Shown here in pieces: positions 27,957 to 37,244 of a stretch of DNA of 64,000 bases (its first letter is position 1; the number at the start of each line of letters is the position of its first letter). The translations under genes were made by a program, and so were the position numbers. The notes under the pieces are model-generated. The model had not been told where the DNA came from. It worked only from the letters and a program-made list of their open reading frames with translations, and ran no database searches. This DNA is from an uncultured Veillonellaceae bacterium (GTDB lineage Bacteria; Bacillota; Negativicutes; Veillonellales; Veillonellaceae), in NCBI GenBank assembly GCA_945867815.1, contig CAMBIX010000001.1, positions 186,001-250,000 on the forward strand, given 5' to 3'.

Positions 27957-28138
27957 TGATGTTTACTACAAAAAGAAAAATAAGTAAAAATGTATTTTCC
28001 TATAGGATTTTTAAAACTTTTTTTGTATAATGTAAACGTACATTTATCTATTGATTATTTGTAATATATTTGTTAGAATGCACATATATCCTTTTGAGAA
28101 ATACAAAAAAGATATATGCTCTTGAGAGGAAGTTGGGT

Positions 28139-28993
28139 ATGATACAACTTATTATCAATGCAGATGACTTTGGCTTACATCCTTTAGTCAATCAGGGGAT
28201 TATAAAAGGCTTTACTGAAGGATGCTTAACATCAACATCGTTACTGCCTAGTGGTGAGGCTTTTGATGAGGCCGTGGCATTAGCTAAAGAAAATGCTCAG
28301 TTAGGTATCGGTATTCATACGGCTATTGTAGGAGGTCTTAAGCCGGTAAGTAATCCTAAGGATGTATCGAGTTTACTTGTAGATGGACATTTTCCTGAAA
28401 CGTATGGTGAAGTGGTTAAGCGTATTGTTAGTGGTCAAATTGATTTTAATGAATTGTATACAGAATTAGATAATCAATTTCGAAAGATTATAGATACTGG
28501 TCTTCCGATTACGCATGTGGATGGGCATCAACATTTGCATGTATTACCAGAACTTTTACCTATGGTTATCTCCTTATGTAAAAAGTATAAGGTGCATGCC
28601 ATCCGCTTACCTGGTGAATTTTATCCCTTCTTAAATGGGGTTCATTCGCTTAAGCGTTTGATTGGCAAGATTGGCTTATCTAATTGTGCAGAACGATCAC
28701 GGCAATTAACGACATCGGCTGGTTTATGGAGTACAACCTTCTTTTGGGGCATGATGGCTGGCGGTCAAATGGACCAAGTACATATGAATCAAATTCTTAA
28801 TGAGGTAGGTAAATCGACTGGGAGTCATGAGATTATGATGCATCCTGGCTTAGATACAACCGAGTTAAGCAACCACTTTACTTGGGGCTATCATTGGCAG
28901 GATGAATTAGCAACTCTATGTTCTTGGGAGACGAAACAGCAAATCTTAGCCAAAGGTATTAAGCTAATCAATTACGGTAATTTATATGAGTAA
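28139..28993 (+). CDS. ChbG/HpnK-family (YdjC) carbohydrate deacetylase
   Basis: The protein has 284 residues and metal-binding motifs of the YdjC deacetylase family: INADDFGLH near the N-terminus, THVDGHQHLHVLP in the middle and MMHPG near the C-terminus. Members remove N-acetyl groups from sugars such as chitobiose or from glycolipids. ATG 28139 is chosen because GAGAGGA lies 8 nt upstream; an earlier ATG-less extension has no ribosome binding site. It overlaps the next membrane-protein gene by 8 bp. This suggests a shared role on a lipid-linked sugar. Confidence 0.87.
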   Translation: MIQLIINADDFGLHPLVNQGIIKGFTEGCLTSTSLLPSGEAFDEAVALAKENAQLGIGIHTAIVGGLKPVSNPKDVSSLLVDGHFPETYGEVVKRIVSGQIDFNELYTELDNQFRKIIDTGLPITHVDGHQHLHVLPELLPMVISLCKKYKVHAIRLPGEFYPFLNGVHSLKRLIGKIGLSNCAERSRQLTTSAGLWSTTFFWGMMAGGQMDQVHMNQILNEVGKSTGSHEIMMHPGLDTTELSNHFTWGYHWQDELATLCSWETKQQILAKGIKLINYGNLYE

Positions 28994-29981
28994 AATGGTG
29001 AAGCGTGGGCTGCTCATGGGCCTTTTACTTTTTTGCGTATCAGCCATTACGATTTATTTTACTGTTGATCGACAAGCTATCGCTTCTTTGCATGAATTTA
29101 ATGCGGAATCTCTACTCTTTGCAGGTATTGCCTTGGCGGCAGGTATGTATTTTGATGGGCTTCGATTAAAGCGTTTAGTTAGCATGGCTGGCTATCAATT
29201 ATCCTTGCGGGCTGTTTTACGGGTTATTTTTGGTAACTATTTTATGGCTATGCTGACGCCAGGTGCTAGTGGGGGCGCTGTGGCACAAGTTTTAATTTTG
29301 AAGAGTTATGGACTTCCTATTTTACAGGGGGCACCGATTGTATTGATACGTACGGTGTTTTCTATTCTTTTCTTAATTGTTATGCTGCCTCTTATTTTCT
29401 TATTTGATAGTATTACTATACCTTTTATTTCTAGAGAACATTTACTTTTGTCTTCGTTAGGCTTGGTGCTTGTCGTTATCTGTATGTTATATGCTATACA
29501 GACACGGTGGATGCGGCGCTTGCTTTTTTATGTATCTAAAAAGACTGGTAAAAGCACACCCCATGCTTGCTTATCCAAATTAAAGGAATTAAATGAAGGA
29601 TTAGGCCTTATCTATAAACGGCCCTTACAGTCTCTTCTTGTGTTTATTGAATCCGGTTTGAGTCTTATTTGTTTATATAGTATTGCACCGGCTTTGATGT
29701 GGGCTTTTACGACACATATTCCTATTGTTGAGATTTTGAATCGCATGATTCTCCTAAATTTGATTCTTTATTTTGCGCCAACACCAGGTGGAACCGGTGT
29801 GGCTGAAGGTTTGTTTGTTTATTTATTTGATCCTTTTTTGCCGTCAGGTACGGTAGGGATTATTGCTGTTGCTTGGCGGGCGGTAGCTGAATATGTACCT
29901 TTCTTTATCGGCATGTATGCTGTATTGACCTTATACGGCCAGCAGTTTGTAGCTATGTCGTCTAAGGCAGAAAAAGAATAA
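28986..29981 (+). CDS. Flippase-like / lysylphosphatidylglycerol synthase-type membrane protein (UPF0104)
   Basis: This 331-residue protein has 7-8 predicted transmembrane helices. The family motifs are MLTPGASGGAVAQ near residues 92-104 and APTPGGTGVAEG near 263-274. Members include YbhN and AglD-like proteins, some acting in membrane glycolipid handling. There is no soluble MprF synthase domain, so it is not itself an aminoacyl-PG synthase. Its start overlaps the deacetylase gene, so the two are probably made together. Confidence 0.82.
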   Translation: MSKMVKRGLLMGLLLFCVSAITIYFTVDRQAIASLHEFNAESLLFAGIALAAGMYFDGLRLKRLVSMAGYQLSLRAVLRVIFGNYFMAMLTPGASGGAVAQVLILKSYGLPILQGAPIVLIRTVFSILFLIVMLPLIFLFDSITIPFISREHLLLSSLGLVLVVICMLYAIQTRWMRRLLFYVSKKTGKSTPHACLSKLKELNEGLGLIYKRPLQSLLVFIESGLSLICLYSIAPALMWAFTTHIPIVEILNRMILLNLILYFAPTPGGTGVAEGLFVYLFDPFLPSGTVGIIAVAWRAVAEYVPFFIGMYAVLTLYGQQFVAMSSKAEKE

Positions 29982-30013
29982 GATACGTTCAATTTGTATG
30001 GAGGAGTTTATTT

Positions 30014-30466
30014 ATGGCTGACTTAAATAAAGATCGCTATTACTTAGTACAGGAAGATATTTTACCAGAAGCGATTAAGAAGACGATCCGAGTAAAAGAA
30101 ATATTAAAGTTAGGACAGGCTAAAACAATTAATGAAGCTGTCGATATGATGGATTTAAGTCGGTCGGCTTATTATAAATACAAAGATTTTGTTTTTCCTT
30201 TCTATGAAATTGCGCAAGGTAAAATCGTTTTGATTAGTATTGCTATTTCTAATGAATCGGGTATGTTATCTAGTATTTTAAAGGCTATTGCGGAGGCTAA
30301 AGGTAGTATTTTAACTATTAATCAAGATATTCCTATGCAGGGTATTGCCAATGTAAGTATATCCTTTGAAACGAAAGATATGACGACTAATCTAGAAGAT
30401 TTATTGCGATATATTCGTACTTTACGTGGTGTTATAAAGGTCGATATTGTAGGACAGGGTCAGTAG
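30014..30466 (+). CDS. ACT domain protein, PheB-like (UPF0735)
   Basis: The protein has 150 residues: an N-terminal helix-turn-helix-like region (KTINEAVDMMDLSRSAYYKYKD without the first residues, about 40-58) and a C-terminal ACT domain (LISIAISNESGMLSSILKAIAEAKGSIL at its core, about 75-145). In Firmicutes it commonly precedes hom, so it may sense an amino acid and regulate the threonine branch. GGAGG lies at 30000-30004, 9 nt upstream of the start. Confidence 0.88.
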   Translation: MADLNKDRYYLVQEDILPEAIKKTIRVKEILKLGQAKTINEAVDMMDLSRSAYYKYKDFVFPFYEIAQGKIVLISIAISNESGMLSSILKAIAEAKGSILTINQDIPMQGIANVSISFETKDMTTNLEDLLRYIRTLRGVIKVDIVGQGQ

Positions 30467-30502
30467 GGGGACTGGCTATTAAATAGAAAGGGATAGAGAC
30501 GT

Positions 30503-31789
30503 ATGAAGACAGTAAATGTGGCACTATTAGGTTTTGGTACAGTTGGTCAAGGAACCTTTAATTTATTACAGATGAATCAAGATTTAATTGATCATCGGTT
30601 GGGATTCCGGTTGCGGGTAATTAAAATTTATGTACGTACGCCAGAAAAATATAAGGTGACTTTACCTAAAGGTGTGTCCTTTGTAACCGATATGGATTCG
30701 ATTTTAAATGATGATTCTATATCGATTGTCGTTGAAGTTATGGGCGGAGTTACCTTTGCGAGGGAATGTGTCGAAGCGGCCTTGCAGGCAAAAAAGAATG
30801 TGGTTACAGCGAACAAGGACTTATTAGCTAAGGAGGGTCCTTATCTGCAAGATTTAGCCACTGAACGAGGGGTAGACTTGCGTTTTGAAGCCAGTGTATT
30901 AGGTGGTATTCCTATTATTCGTACCCTTTATGATTCTTTGTATGGTAACCGCATTACGGAATTAATAGGTATTATGAACGGGACGACAAATTTTATTTTG
31001 ACAAAAATGTCGGAAGAAGGCTTGTCTTATTCTGAAAGCTTAAAACAGGCACAAGAGTTAGGTTATGCAGAAGCTGATCCTACAGCCGATGTAGAGGGGC
31101 TGGATGCAGCACGTAAATTAGCTATATTAGCATCTATTAGTTTTAATCGACGTATATTCTTTGATGATGTGTACGTAGAAGGGATTACAACTATCGACCA
31201 AACGGATATTCGCTATGGACAAGAATTTGGTTATACCATTAAATTATTAGGTATTGCTAAAGAAACAAAGAAAGGTTTATCTTTAAATGTGTTGCCAGCT
31301 TTTATCTCTACAAAGCATCCATTAGCTTCCGTCCGTGGGGCTTATAATGCGCTTTATGTCAAGGGCAATGGCATTGATGATGCTATGTTCTATGGGCAAG
31401 GGGCAGGCAGTTTGCCTACGGGGAGTTCCGTTGTTAGTGATATTATGGAAATCGCCCGCAATGTAGCTCATGAAAGTACAGGTATGTTTAAGCCTTTCTT
31501 CTATTCAGAAAAGAATTTATACGCACCAGGAAAAATTGAATCCTCTTATTATATGCGACTTATTGTTGAGAATAGTACAGGCGTTTTAGCTAAAGTGGCG
31601 TCTAAGCTAGCGGAACAACGTATTTCCGTGCAATCTGTATTACAGCGTAATGAAGATGAAAATACAGCGACTCTAGCTATTGTTACAGCACCGTGTCCAC
31701 GCTCGTATATATTAAATGTTATTGATTCTTTCAATCATTTACGCAGTGTGCGCGCTGTAGGCAGTGTCATCCGGATTATGCCGGAATAG
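30503..31789 (+). CDS. hom: Homoserine dehydrogenase
   Basis: The protein reduces aspartate semialdehyde to homoserine with NAD(P)H at the branch to threonine and methionine. It has 428 residues. The Rossmann motif is GFGTVGQGTF (10-19). The catalytic region includes NKDLLA and GIMNGTTNFILTKM, and a C-terminal ACT domain (about 350-428) allows feedback control. thrB begins 8 bp downstream. The aspartate semialdehyde supplier asd lies 24 kb away in the dap operon. Confidence 0.96.
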   Translation: MKTVNVALLGFGTVGQGTFNLLQMNQDLIDHRLGFRLRVIKIYVRTPEKYKVTLPKGVSFVTDMDSILNDDSISIVVEVMGGVTFARECVEAALQAKKNVVTANKDLLAKEGPYLQDLATERGVDLRFEASVLGGIPIIRTLYDSLYGNRITELIGIMNGTTNFILTKMSEEGLSYSESLKQAQELGYAEADPTADVEGLDAARKLAILASISFNRRIFFDDVYVEGITTIDQTDIRYGQEFGYTIKLLGIAKETKKGLSLNVLPAFISTKHPLASVRGAYNALYVKGNGIDDAMFYGQGAGSLPTGSSVVSDIMEIARNVAHESTGMFKPFFYSEKNLYAPGKIESSYYMRLIVENSTGVLAKVASKLAEQRISVQSVLQRNEDENTATLAIVTAPCPRSYILNVIDSFNHLRSVRAVGSVIRIMPE

Positions 31790-31797
31790 GAGGAATT

Positions 31798-32712
31798 ATG
31801 GAAACAATTCGTGTGCAGGTGCCAGCCACAAGCGCCAATTGTGGACCTGGCTTTGATTGTCTAGGACTGGCCTTATCTTTATATAATGTGTTTTCATTTT
31901 CTCCTAATAAAGACGCACTAAATTATACGTATACCTTTAAAGGATTAGGCGCTGATTTGTTAGTTAAGGAATCACCAGCCAATAATTTGATAGGACAGGC
32001 CATATTGACCTTATTTACTAAGGCTCAACAGGCACCTGTGTATGGGCATATTCTTGTTGATACACATATTCCACCAGCTAGAGGCCTAGGCAGCAGTTCA
32101 ACGGCCATTGTAGCTGGTTTATTATTAGCCAATGCCTTGCTGGTAAAGCCCTTTTCTATGGATGTGTTATTAGAAGTGGCGACAGAAATAGAAGGGCATC
32201 CAGATAATGTAGCACCTGCTCTATTAGGTGATTTAGTTTGTGCTTTAGTTGACAAAGGACGCTTGCTCCATACATCGATAGCTGTGCCTAAAGATTTATA
32301 TTTTGCTCTTGTTGTGCCCGATGTGTTAGTGTCTACTGAGTATGCAAGAAGTGTATTACCTTCTATGATTAAACGGACAGAGGCGGTGGCTAATGTAAGC
32401 CGAACGGCCTTATTTGTTACGGCTATGATGCAGAATAAGACAGATTATTTACAAACGGCTATGCAAGATTATTTGCATGTTCCTTATCGTAAGACTTTAA
32501 TTCCCCATTGTGAGGCTGCTTTTACAGCGGCTTTACAAGAAGGATCCTATGGTGTTACAATTAGCGGCTCTGGTTCAACCTTGATTGCTTACACTAATAA
32601 GGAGAAGGCAGAGACAGTGGCAGAAGCTATGAAGGCTATTTTCCTATCTCATGACATAAAGGCAGAAACCCTTGTTTTGCAAGCAGCACATGGAGGGGCT
32701 TCCTATTTATAA
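31798..32712 (+). CDS. thrB: Homoserine kinase ThrB
   Basis: ThrB phosphorylates homoserine, the step before threonine synthase. It has 304 residues and is a GHMP kinase: VPATSANCGPGFDCLGLAL at the N-terminus, PARGLGSSSTAIVAG as the ATP-binding loop, and the C-terminal motif VTISGSGSTLIAY. GGAGGA precedes the start. thrC is not in the window. Confidence 0.95.
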   Translation: METIRVQVPATSANCGPGFDCLGLALSLYNVFSFSPNKDALNYTYTFKGLGADLLVKESPANNLIGQAILTLFTKAQQAPVYGHILVDTHIPPARGLGSSSTAIVAGLLLANALLVKPFSMDVLLEVATEIEGHPDNVAPALLGDLVCALVDKGRLLHTSIAVPKDLYFALVVPDVLVSTEYARSVLPSMIKRTEAVANVSRTALFVTAMMQNKTDYLQTAMQDYLHVPYRKTLIPHCEAAFTAALQEGSYGVTISGSGSTLIAYTNKEKAETVAEAMKAIFLSHDIKAETLVLQAAHGGASYL

Positions 32713-32855
32713 GTGTTTTTATAAACAGATGGGGCTGGCTAAGCAGATACTATACTTGTATGGTGCTATTAATGAAAAGGTATGATATAATATATTTATA
32801 ATACCTATAATGTAAATAGGTACATTCGATTAAGAAAGGAAAGAGAATTTACAAT

Positions 32856-33722
32856 ATGAATACAGTAAAGACAGCCGTTTATTTGGCATTATTAACCGCA
32901 ATTTTGATGGTTATTGGTCAATTGGTTGCCGGTGAAACAGGATTGCTTGTTATGTTTATTATTTCTATGGCTATGAACTTATTTGGCTATTGGAATAGTG
33001 ATAAAGTTGTTCTGAGTATGTATGATGCCAAACAGATTTCAGAATCGGATAATCCGAATTTGTACCATATGGTAGAACGTTTAACAGCTAGGGCTCATAT
33101 GCCTATGCCTAAGGTGTATATTATTAATTCTAATGTGCCTAATGCGTTTGCTACTGGCCGTAATCCAAACCATGCAGCTGTGGCTGTTACAACAGGGATT
33201 ATGGATTTGTTGACGGATGATGAAATCGAAGGGGTACTTGGTCATGAATTAACTCATGTGCGTCATCGAGATACTTTAATTAGTACTATAGCTGCTAGTG
33301 TAGCAGGCGTTATTAGTATGGTAGCTAATATCTTACAATTTGCGACTATTTTTGGTGGTCGTGATGATAGAGATAATGCGAACCCCATTGTATTGATTGG
33401 TACTATTATTTTAGCACCATTAGCAGCCGCTCTAATTCAGATGGCTATTTCTCGTTCACGAGAATATCTAGCTGATGAAGGGGGCGCTGAAATGTGTGGT
33501 AACCCATTAGCTTTGGCATCAGCTTTAGCTAAAATCGATTATTATTCTAAATATGGTGCATTGCCAAATGTGTCTGAAAAGCAGGCAGAAGCGACAGCTC
33601 ATATGTTTATTATTAATCCCATTGGTAATTTAAAATCTTTAGGTGCTAATTTGTTTAGCACCCATCCATCAACAGAAAAACGAATTGCAAAGCTAAAAGA
33701 AATGGCAGCACAGAGACGCTAA
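32856..33722 (+). CDS. htpX: Membrane-bound zinc metalloprotease HtpX
   Basis: HtpX degrades damaged membrane proteins. It has 288 residues, with two N-terminal transmembrane helices (about 5-24 and 28-47) and two more in the middle (about 143-162 and 176-197). The active site is HELTH (130-134) with the third ligand in SREYLADEGGAEM. AAGGAAAG lies upstream. The 143-bp gap after thrB is AT-rich, with a possible -10 box TATAAT at 32786-32791 but no good -35 box. Confidence 0.95.
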   Translation: MNTVKTAVYLALLTAILMVIGQLVAGETGLLVMFIISMAMNLFGYWNSDKVVLSMYDAKQISESDNPNLYHMVERLTARAHMPMPKVYIINSNVPNAFATGRNPNHAAVAVTTGIMDLLTDDEIEGVLGHELTHVRHRDTLISTIAASVAGVISMVANILQFATIFGGRDDRDNANPIVLIGTIILAPLAAALIQMAISRSREYLADEGGAEMCGNPLALASALAKIDYYSKYGALPNVSEKQAEATAHMFIINPIGNLKSLGANLFSTHPSTEKRIAKLKEMAAQRR

Positions 33723-33747
33723 TTTCTTTTGCTGTTGCAGTACAACG

Positions 33748-33822
33748 GAAGTGTATACATCTTCCTTAGGGCTCAAGCCTGCGTCAGGTCGCCTACAGGA
33801 AGATGTATACGCTTCTTTATTT
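33748..33822 (+). terminator. Long structured terminator of htpX
   Basis: Eighteen-base arms (33748-33765 and 33798-33815), starting GAAGTGTATACATC, pair with a single wobble; TTTATTT follows. The 32-nt loop folds again through TAGG/CCTA and CCTG/CAGG. The remainder up to the pduO start (33823-33938) shows nothing else I can name. Confidence 0.85.
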
Positions 33823-33938
33823 AGTGCCATAGATTAGATTTGAAAGAAATTAGGGTCTATTTATGATAGAAAATAGGAGTTAGGTCTTTAGGTAGCGAAT
33901 ATGTAAAGAGTGTTTAATCGTAGTAGGAGGTAATTGAT

Positions 33939-34442
33939 ATGGCTAAGATTTATACAAAAACAGGTGATAAAGGCTCGACTGGTTTATATACAGGTGAACG
34001 GGTTCGTAAGAGTTCACTTCGTGTAGAGGCTTACGGTAATATTGATGAATTGCAGGCTTTTTTAGGGCTTGCTAGGGCAGCAGCTAAGCAGGCTAAGGTT
34101 AAAGATGTTCTATTAAAAGTAGAGAAAGAGTTATGGATGCTTATGGCAGATGTAGCGAGCATAGGAAAAGAAGCAACAATTACGGAAGAAATGATTACTT
34201 GGCAAGAGGATACGATTGATGCGTTTCAAGGTCAATTACCAGAATTAAATCATTTTATTATTCCCGGTGATCATCAAACCGCTGCTTATCTACATGTAGC
34301 TCGTACTATTACACGACGGGCTGAACGGGCTTTATGGCGCGTATATGATGCCAAAGAAAGTGTACATGATATCGATATTAAATATTTGAACCGACTATCT
34401 GATTTATGCTTTATATTAGCTCGAGCTGAGGAAGAGTTATAA
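33939..34442 (+). CDS. pduO: PduO-type ATP:cob(I)alamin adenosyltransferase
   Basis: This enzyme adds the adenosyl ligand to cob(I)alamin or cobinamide. It has 167 residues. The N-terminal ATP loop is TKTGDKGSTGLYTGERV (5-21), and the central helix carries RRAERALW. AGGAGG lies at 33927-33932. It precedes the cobamide operon by about 700 bp and is probably part of the same pathway. Its stop codon overlaps the 3' end of the convergent hypothetical gene by 6 bp. Confidence 0.94.
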   Translation: MAKIYTKTGDKGSTGLYTGERVRKSSLRVEAYGNIDELQAFLGLARAAAKQAKVKDVLLKVEKELWMLMADVASIGKEATITEEMITWQEDTIDAFQGQLPELNHFIIPGDHQTAAYLHVARTITRRAERALWRVYDAKESVHDIDIKYLNRLSDLCFILARAEEEL

Positions 34443-34790
34443 AGAGTTTTTAATTTCGTCTTGTTCTTCTGTCGAGAGGGTAGAAATTGGGCTTGGATAG
34501 TAGAAGTAGACATTAATAATTTCATAGTTAAATTGAGCTCGTAATTTAGCAGCAGCTATGGTTTCAAAGCTAATAATTTGATTAGGGTCAATAAGGGAGT
34601 CTTCAATAAGAACGGTCATTTCAGCTTCTACATGGGGCGCATCATCGGGCATTAATTCTGGTGGTAATGGTACATTAATAATAACGCGGGCTGCAGCTGT
34701 ATAGTCACCATCTTGATTGGTGAGGATAGCCCGATAGGTATTTTCCCATAAGGTAGCCATCATTTTTACAGATAGATTTATAATTTCCAT
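34437..34790 (-). CDS. Hypothetical protein, unknown function
   Basis: I do not recognise this 117-residue protein. It starts MEIINLSVKMMATLWENTYR, is acidic, has a hydrophilic middle rich in Pro and Glu (PLPPELMPDDAPHVEAE), and ends in a charged tail. No signal peptide or membrane segment is seen. A clear AAGGAG lies 8 nt before the ATG on the - strand, which supports a real gene. It converges on pduO with a 6-bp overlap. Confidence 0.72.
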   Translation of the reverse strand: MEIINLSVKMMATLWENTYRAILTNQDGDYTAAARVIINVPLPPELMPDDAPHVEAEMTVLIEDSLIDPNQIISFETIAAAKLRAQFNYEIINVYFYYPSPISTLSTEEQDEIKNSL

Positions 34791-35092
34791 AGTTAGTCTC
34801 CTTAAAATGTAATATAGGTTAGGTAGTTTCTTTAGCTTGCTTTTGTGTGACTAGGCAAGATAGTTAAGTAGTTATTATAAAATGTTAAAAGGCGTAGTCC
34901 TGATTGTTAGTTATGCTTTTTAATAAGTAGAAAAATTCTTTTGTTAACTTGTTCACTATAAGACACTTGCTGTAAGGCGTCAATACTTTTAGTCGGAATT
35001 CATAAAATAAAAACTTCTGTTGTGAGATACTAGTTGTTTTGATGATGATTATTTGATGAAAATGTAGTACTATAAGAGAGGTATTGTTAAGG

Positions 35093-35118
35093 ATTAATTA
35101 GATGTATATCTAATTAAT
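35093..35118. promoter_or_regulatory. AT-rich perfect palindrome upstream of the cobamide operon
   Basis: Eleven-base arms ATTAATTAGAT and ATCTAATTAAT flank a 4-bp centre, ending 40 bp before cobU. A possible promoter (TTGTTA 35084-35089, 17 bp, TATCTA 35107-35112) overlaps it, so it may be an operator. The whole 368-bp gap (34791-35158) holds no gene; I looked for a cobalamin riboswitch there and saw none. Confidence 0.5.
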
Positions 35119-35158
35119 TTATAAGTATATTGATAGGTAGATAGGATGAATCCTTACG

Positions 35159-35725
35159 ATGGGTCAGGTAATTCTTTGTACGGGTGGTGCAAGAAGCGGT
35201 AAAAGTGAGTTTGCTGAACGATTAGCGTTGAGTCAGACAGGAACGCATGCGTATGTAGCCACGGGTCAGGTTTTTGATGAAGAAATGCAAGATAGGGTAG
35301 ATAAGCACAAGAAGCGGCGTGGAAAGGCATGGACCACTTATGAAATTCCTTATAACTTGTTGGCACATTGGAATGGTCCCTTAGAAAGAGACAATCTTGT
35401 GTTAGTTGACTGTTTAACCATGTATGTGATGAATGCTTTTTTAGATAAAGAGCTTTCACAAGAGAGTGCCAATCAAATAGAAGAGAGCTTATTAAAAGAA
35501 TACACTAAATTATTGAAGAAAATAAAAGAATCGAACCAGACTGTTATTTTTGTAACGAATGAATTGGGGATGGGTATTGTACCATCTGAGCCTTTATCTC
35601 GTTTTTTTCGCGATGTAGCTGGCAAGCTAAATCAGTTGGTAGCTCAGGAGGCATCGCAAGTTTATATGACGATTAGTGGCGTTACTATAGAGTTAAAAAG
35701 CCAGGAGGTTGTATTGCATGGCTAA
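35159..35725 (+). CDS. cobU: Adenosylcobinamide kinase / guanylyltransferase CobU
   Basis: CobU phosphorylates adenosylcobinamide and then transfers GMP to it. The protein has 188 residues. The P-loop is TGGARSGKSEFAE at the N-terminus, followed by YVATGQ, the LVDCLTMYV motif and FVTNELGMGIVP. The ribosome binding site is weak (AGGAT inside a small AGGAT/ATCCT inverted repeat at 35143-35154). It is the first gene of the cobamide operon and overlaps cobQ by 8 bp. Confidence 0.95.
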   Translation: MGQVILCTGGARSGKSEFAERLALSQTGTHAYVATGQVFDEEMQDRVDKHKKRRGKAWTTYEIPYNLLAHWNGPLERDNLVLVDCLTMYVMNAFLDKELSQESANQIEESLLKEYTKLLKKIKESNQTVIFVTNELGMGIVPSEPLSRFFRDVAGKLNQLVAQEASQVYMTISGVTIELKSQEVVLHG

Positions 35726-37244
35726 GACAATCATGTTTCAAGGAACAAGTTCTAATGTAGGTAAGAGTATTCTTGCTACAGCGATGTGCCGGATTTTTGC
35801 ACGGCAAGGCTATCGAACGGCTCCTTTTAAGGCACAGAATATGGCTCTTAACTCCTATGTAACCAAGGCGGGTGATGAGATTGGCCGCGCCCAAGTAGCT
35901 CAAGCAGAAGCGGCTAAAGAAGAGCCTATTGTGCAAATGAATCCTGTTTTGCTCAAGCCAACAGGTAATCAGTCATCTCAAGTTGTTCTTATGGGGAAAC
36001 CGGTTGGCACCTTAAGTGCCAAAGAATATCATACACAGTATTCTTTATCTGCTTTAGACAAGGTTAAAGATAGCCTTTCTTACTTAAATAGGCATTTTGA
36101 TCGTATCGTTATTGAAGGCGCTGGTAGTCCTGCGGAAGTTAATCTAAAGGCTAACGATATCGTAAATATGCGTGTAGCTAAATTGTTACAGGCTCCTGTT
36201 ATGTTAGTCGCTGATATCGATCGAGGGGGTGCCATTGCTTCTGTGGTGGGTACCTTAGAATTATTAGACCCTGAGGAACGAGATCTTGTCAAAGGCATTA
36301 TTATTAATAAATTCCGTGGTGATCGAACACTACTACAACCGGCTGTTGATTTTATTGAAGAAAAAACAGGTAAAAAGGTGGTTGGTGTAATTCCAGCCAT
36401 TGAAAATTTAGATATTGATGAAGAAGATTCTGTAGCTTTAGAGGCTAAGCGTGGTATTTCTCGTAAAGAATTAACCATTGCTGTTATTCAGACACCTAAA
36501 ATTTCTAATTTTACTGATTTCGATGCCTTGGCTTATGAGCCGGATGTCTTTGTTCGTTATATTCAAGAAGGAGATAGCTTAGGTCACCCTGATTTGATTG
36601 TGTTACCTGGCTCTAAGAATACCTTGGCCGATTTACAATATTTAAAAGACACAGGTCTATTTGATGATATCTTAGCTCTTCATAAAGAAGGCGTACCAGT
36701 ATTAGGTATTTGCGGCGGTTATCAGATGTTAGGATCTCATTTATACGATCCGCATCACACGGAAAGTGACTTAAGTGAGGTGGATGGTTTTGGTCTTTTA
36801 CCTACAGATACGACTATGTTAGATAAAAAACAAACCCATCAAGTAACATTCTCTGTTGATAAGCTAGCTTTTTTAAATATGGATTATAGCGGAAATCATT
36901 TAGATGGCTATGAAATTCATATGGGGGATACGGAGTCTTTTGCAAAAGCTGATTCATGTTTTACTATTTTATCTCGTAGTTCTCAGACCATGCATTTATC
37001 TGATGGTTTTGTTTCACCAGATAAAACCGTGATGGGAACTTATATTCATGGTTTTTTAGATAATGATGGTATTCGTCGGTCCCTATTAAATCAATTACGC
37101 ATACGTAAAGGATTGGAACCTTTAGAAGAAGTTTTTCATTACGCAGCGCATAAAGAAGAAGCTTATAATCGGTTAGCTGATGTAGTAGAACACGAGTTGG
37201 ATATGAAGTATATTGAAAGTGTACTTACTGAGGCGAATATATGA
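35718..37244 (+). CDS. cobQ: Cobyric acid synthase CobQ
   Basis: CobQ amidates four side chains of adenosylcobyrinic acid a,c-diamide using glutamine and ATP. It has 508 residues. The N-terminal dethiobiotin-synthetase-like ATPase starts FQGTSSNVGKSI, with GAGSPAEVNL after it. The C-terminal glutamine amidotransferase has the nucleophile in LGICGGYQMLG and the histidine in MGTYIHGFLDN. ATG 35718 is chosen, with AGGAGGT 9 nt upstream. Confidence 0.96.
   Translation: MAKTIMFQGTSSNVGKSILATAMCRIFARQGYRTAPFKAQNMALNSYVTKAGDEIGRAQVAQAEAAKEEPIVQMNPVLLKPTGNQSSQVVLMGKPVGTLSAKEYHTQYSLSALDKVKDSLSYLNRHFDRIVIEGAGSPAEVNLKANDIVNMRVAKLLQAPVMLVADIDRGGAIASVVGTLELLDPEERDLVKGIIINKFRGDRTLLQPAVDFIEEKTGKKVVGVIPAIENLDIDEEDSVALEAKRGISRKELTIAVIQTPKISNFTDFDALAYEPDVFVRYIQEGDSLGHPDLIVLPGSKNTLADLQYLKDTGLFDDILALHKEGVPVLGICGGYQMLGSHLYDPHHTESDLSEVDGFGLLPTDTTMLDKKQTHQVTFSVDKLAFLNMDYSGNHLDGYEIHMGDTESFAKADSCFTILSRSSQTMHLSDGFVSPDKTVMGTYIHGFLDNDGIRRSLLNQLRIRKGLEPLEEVFHYAAHKEEAYNRLADVVEHELDMKYIESVLTEANI

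Noticed and set aside
34791-35158. Cobalamin riboswitch upstream of cobU
   Set aside because: I could not find the B12-box or the other conserved aptamer segments in the gap. A covariance-model search would settle it.
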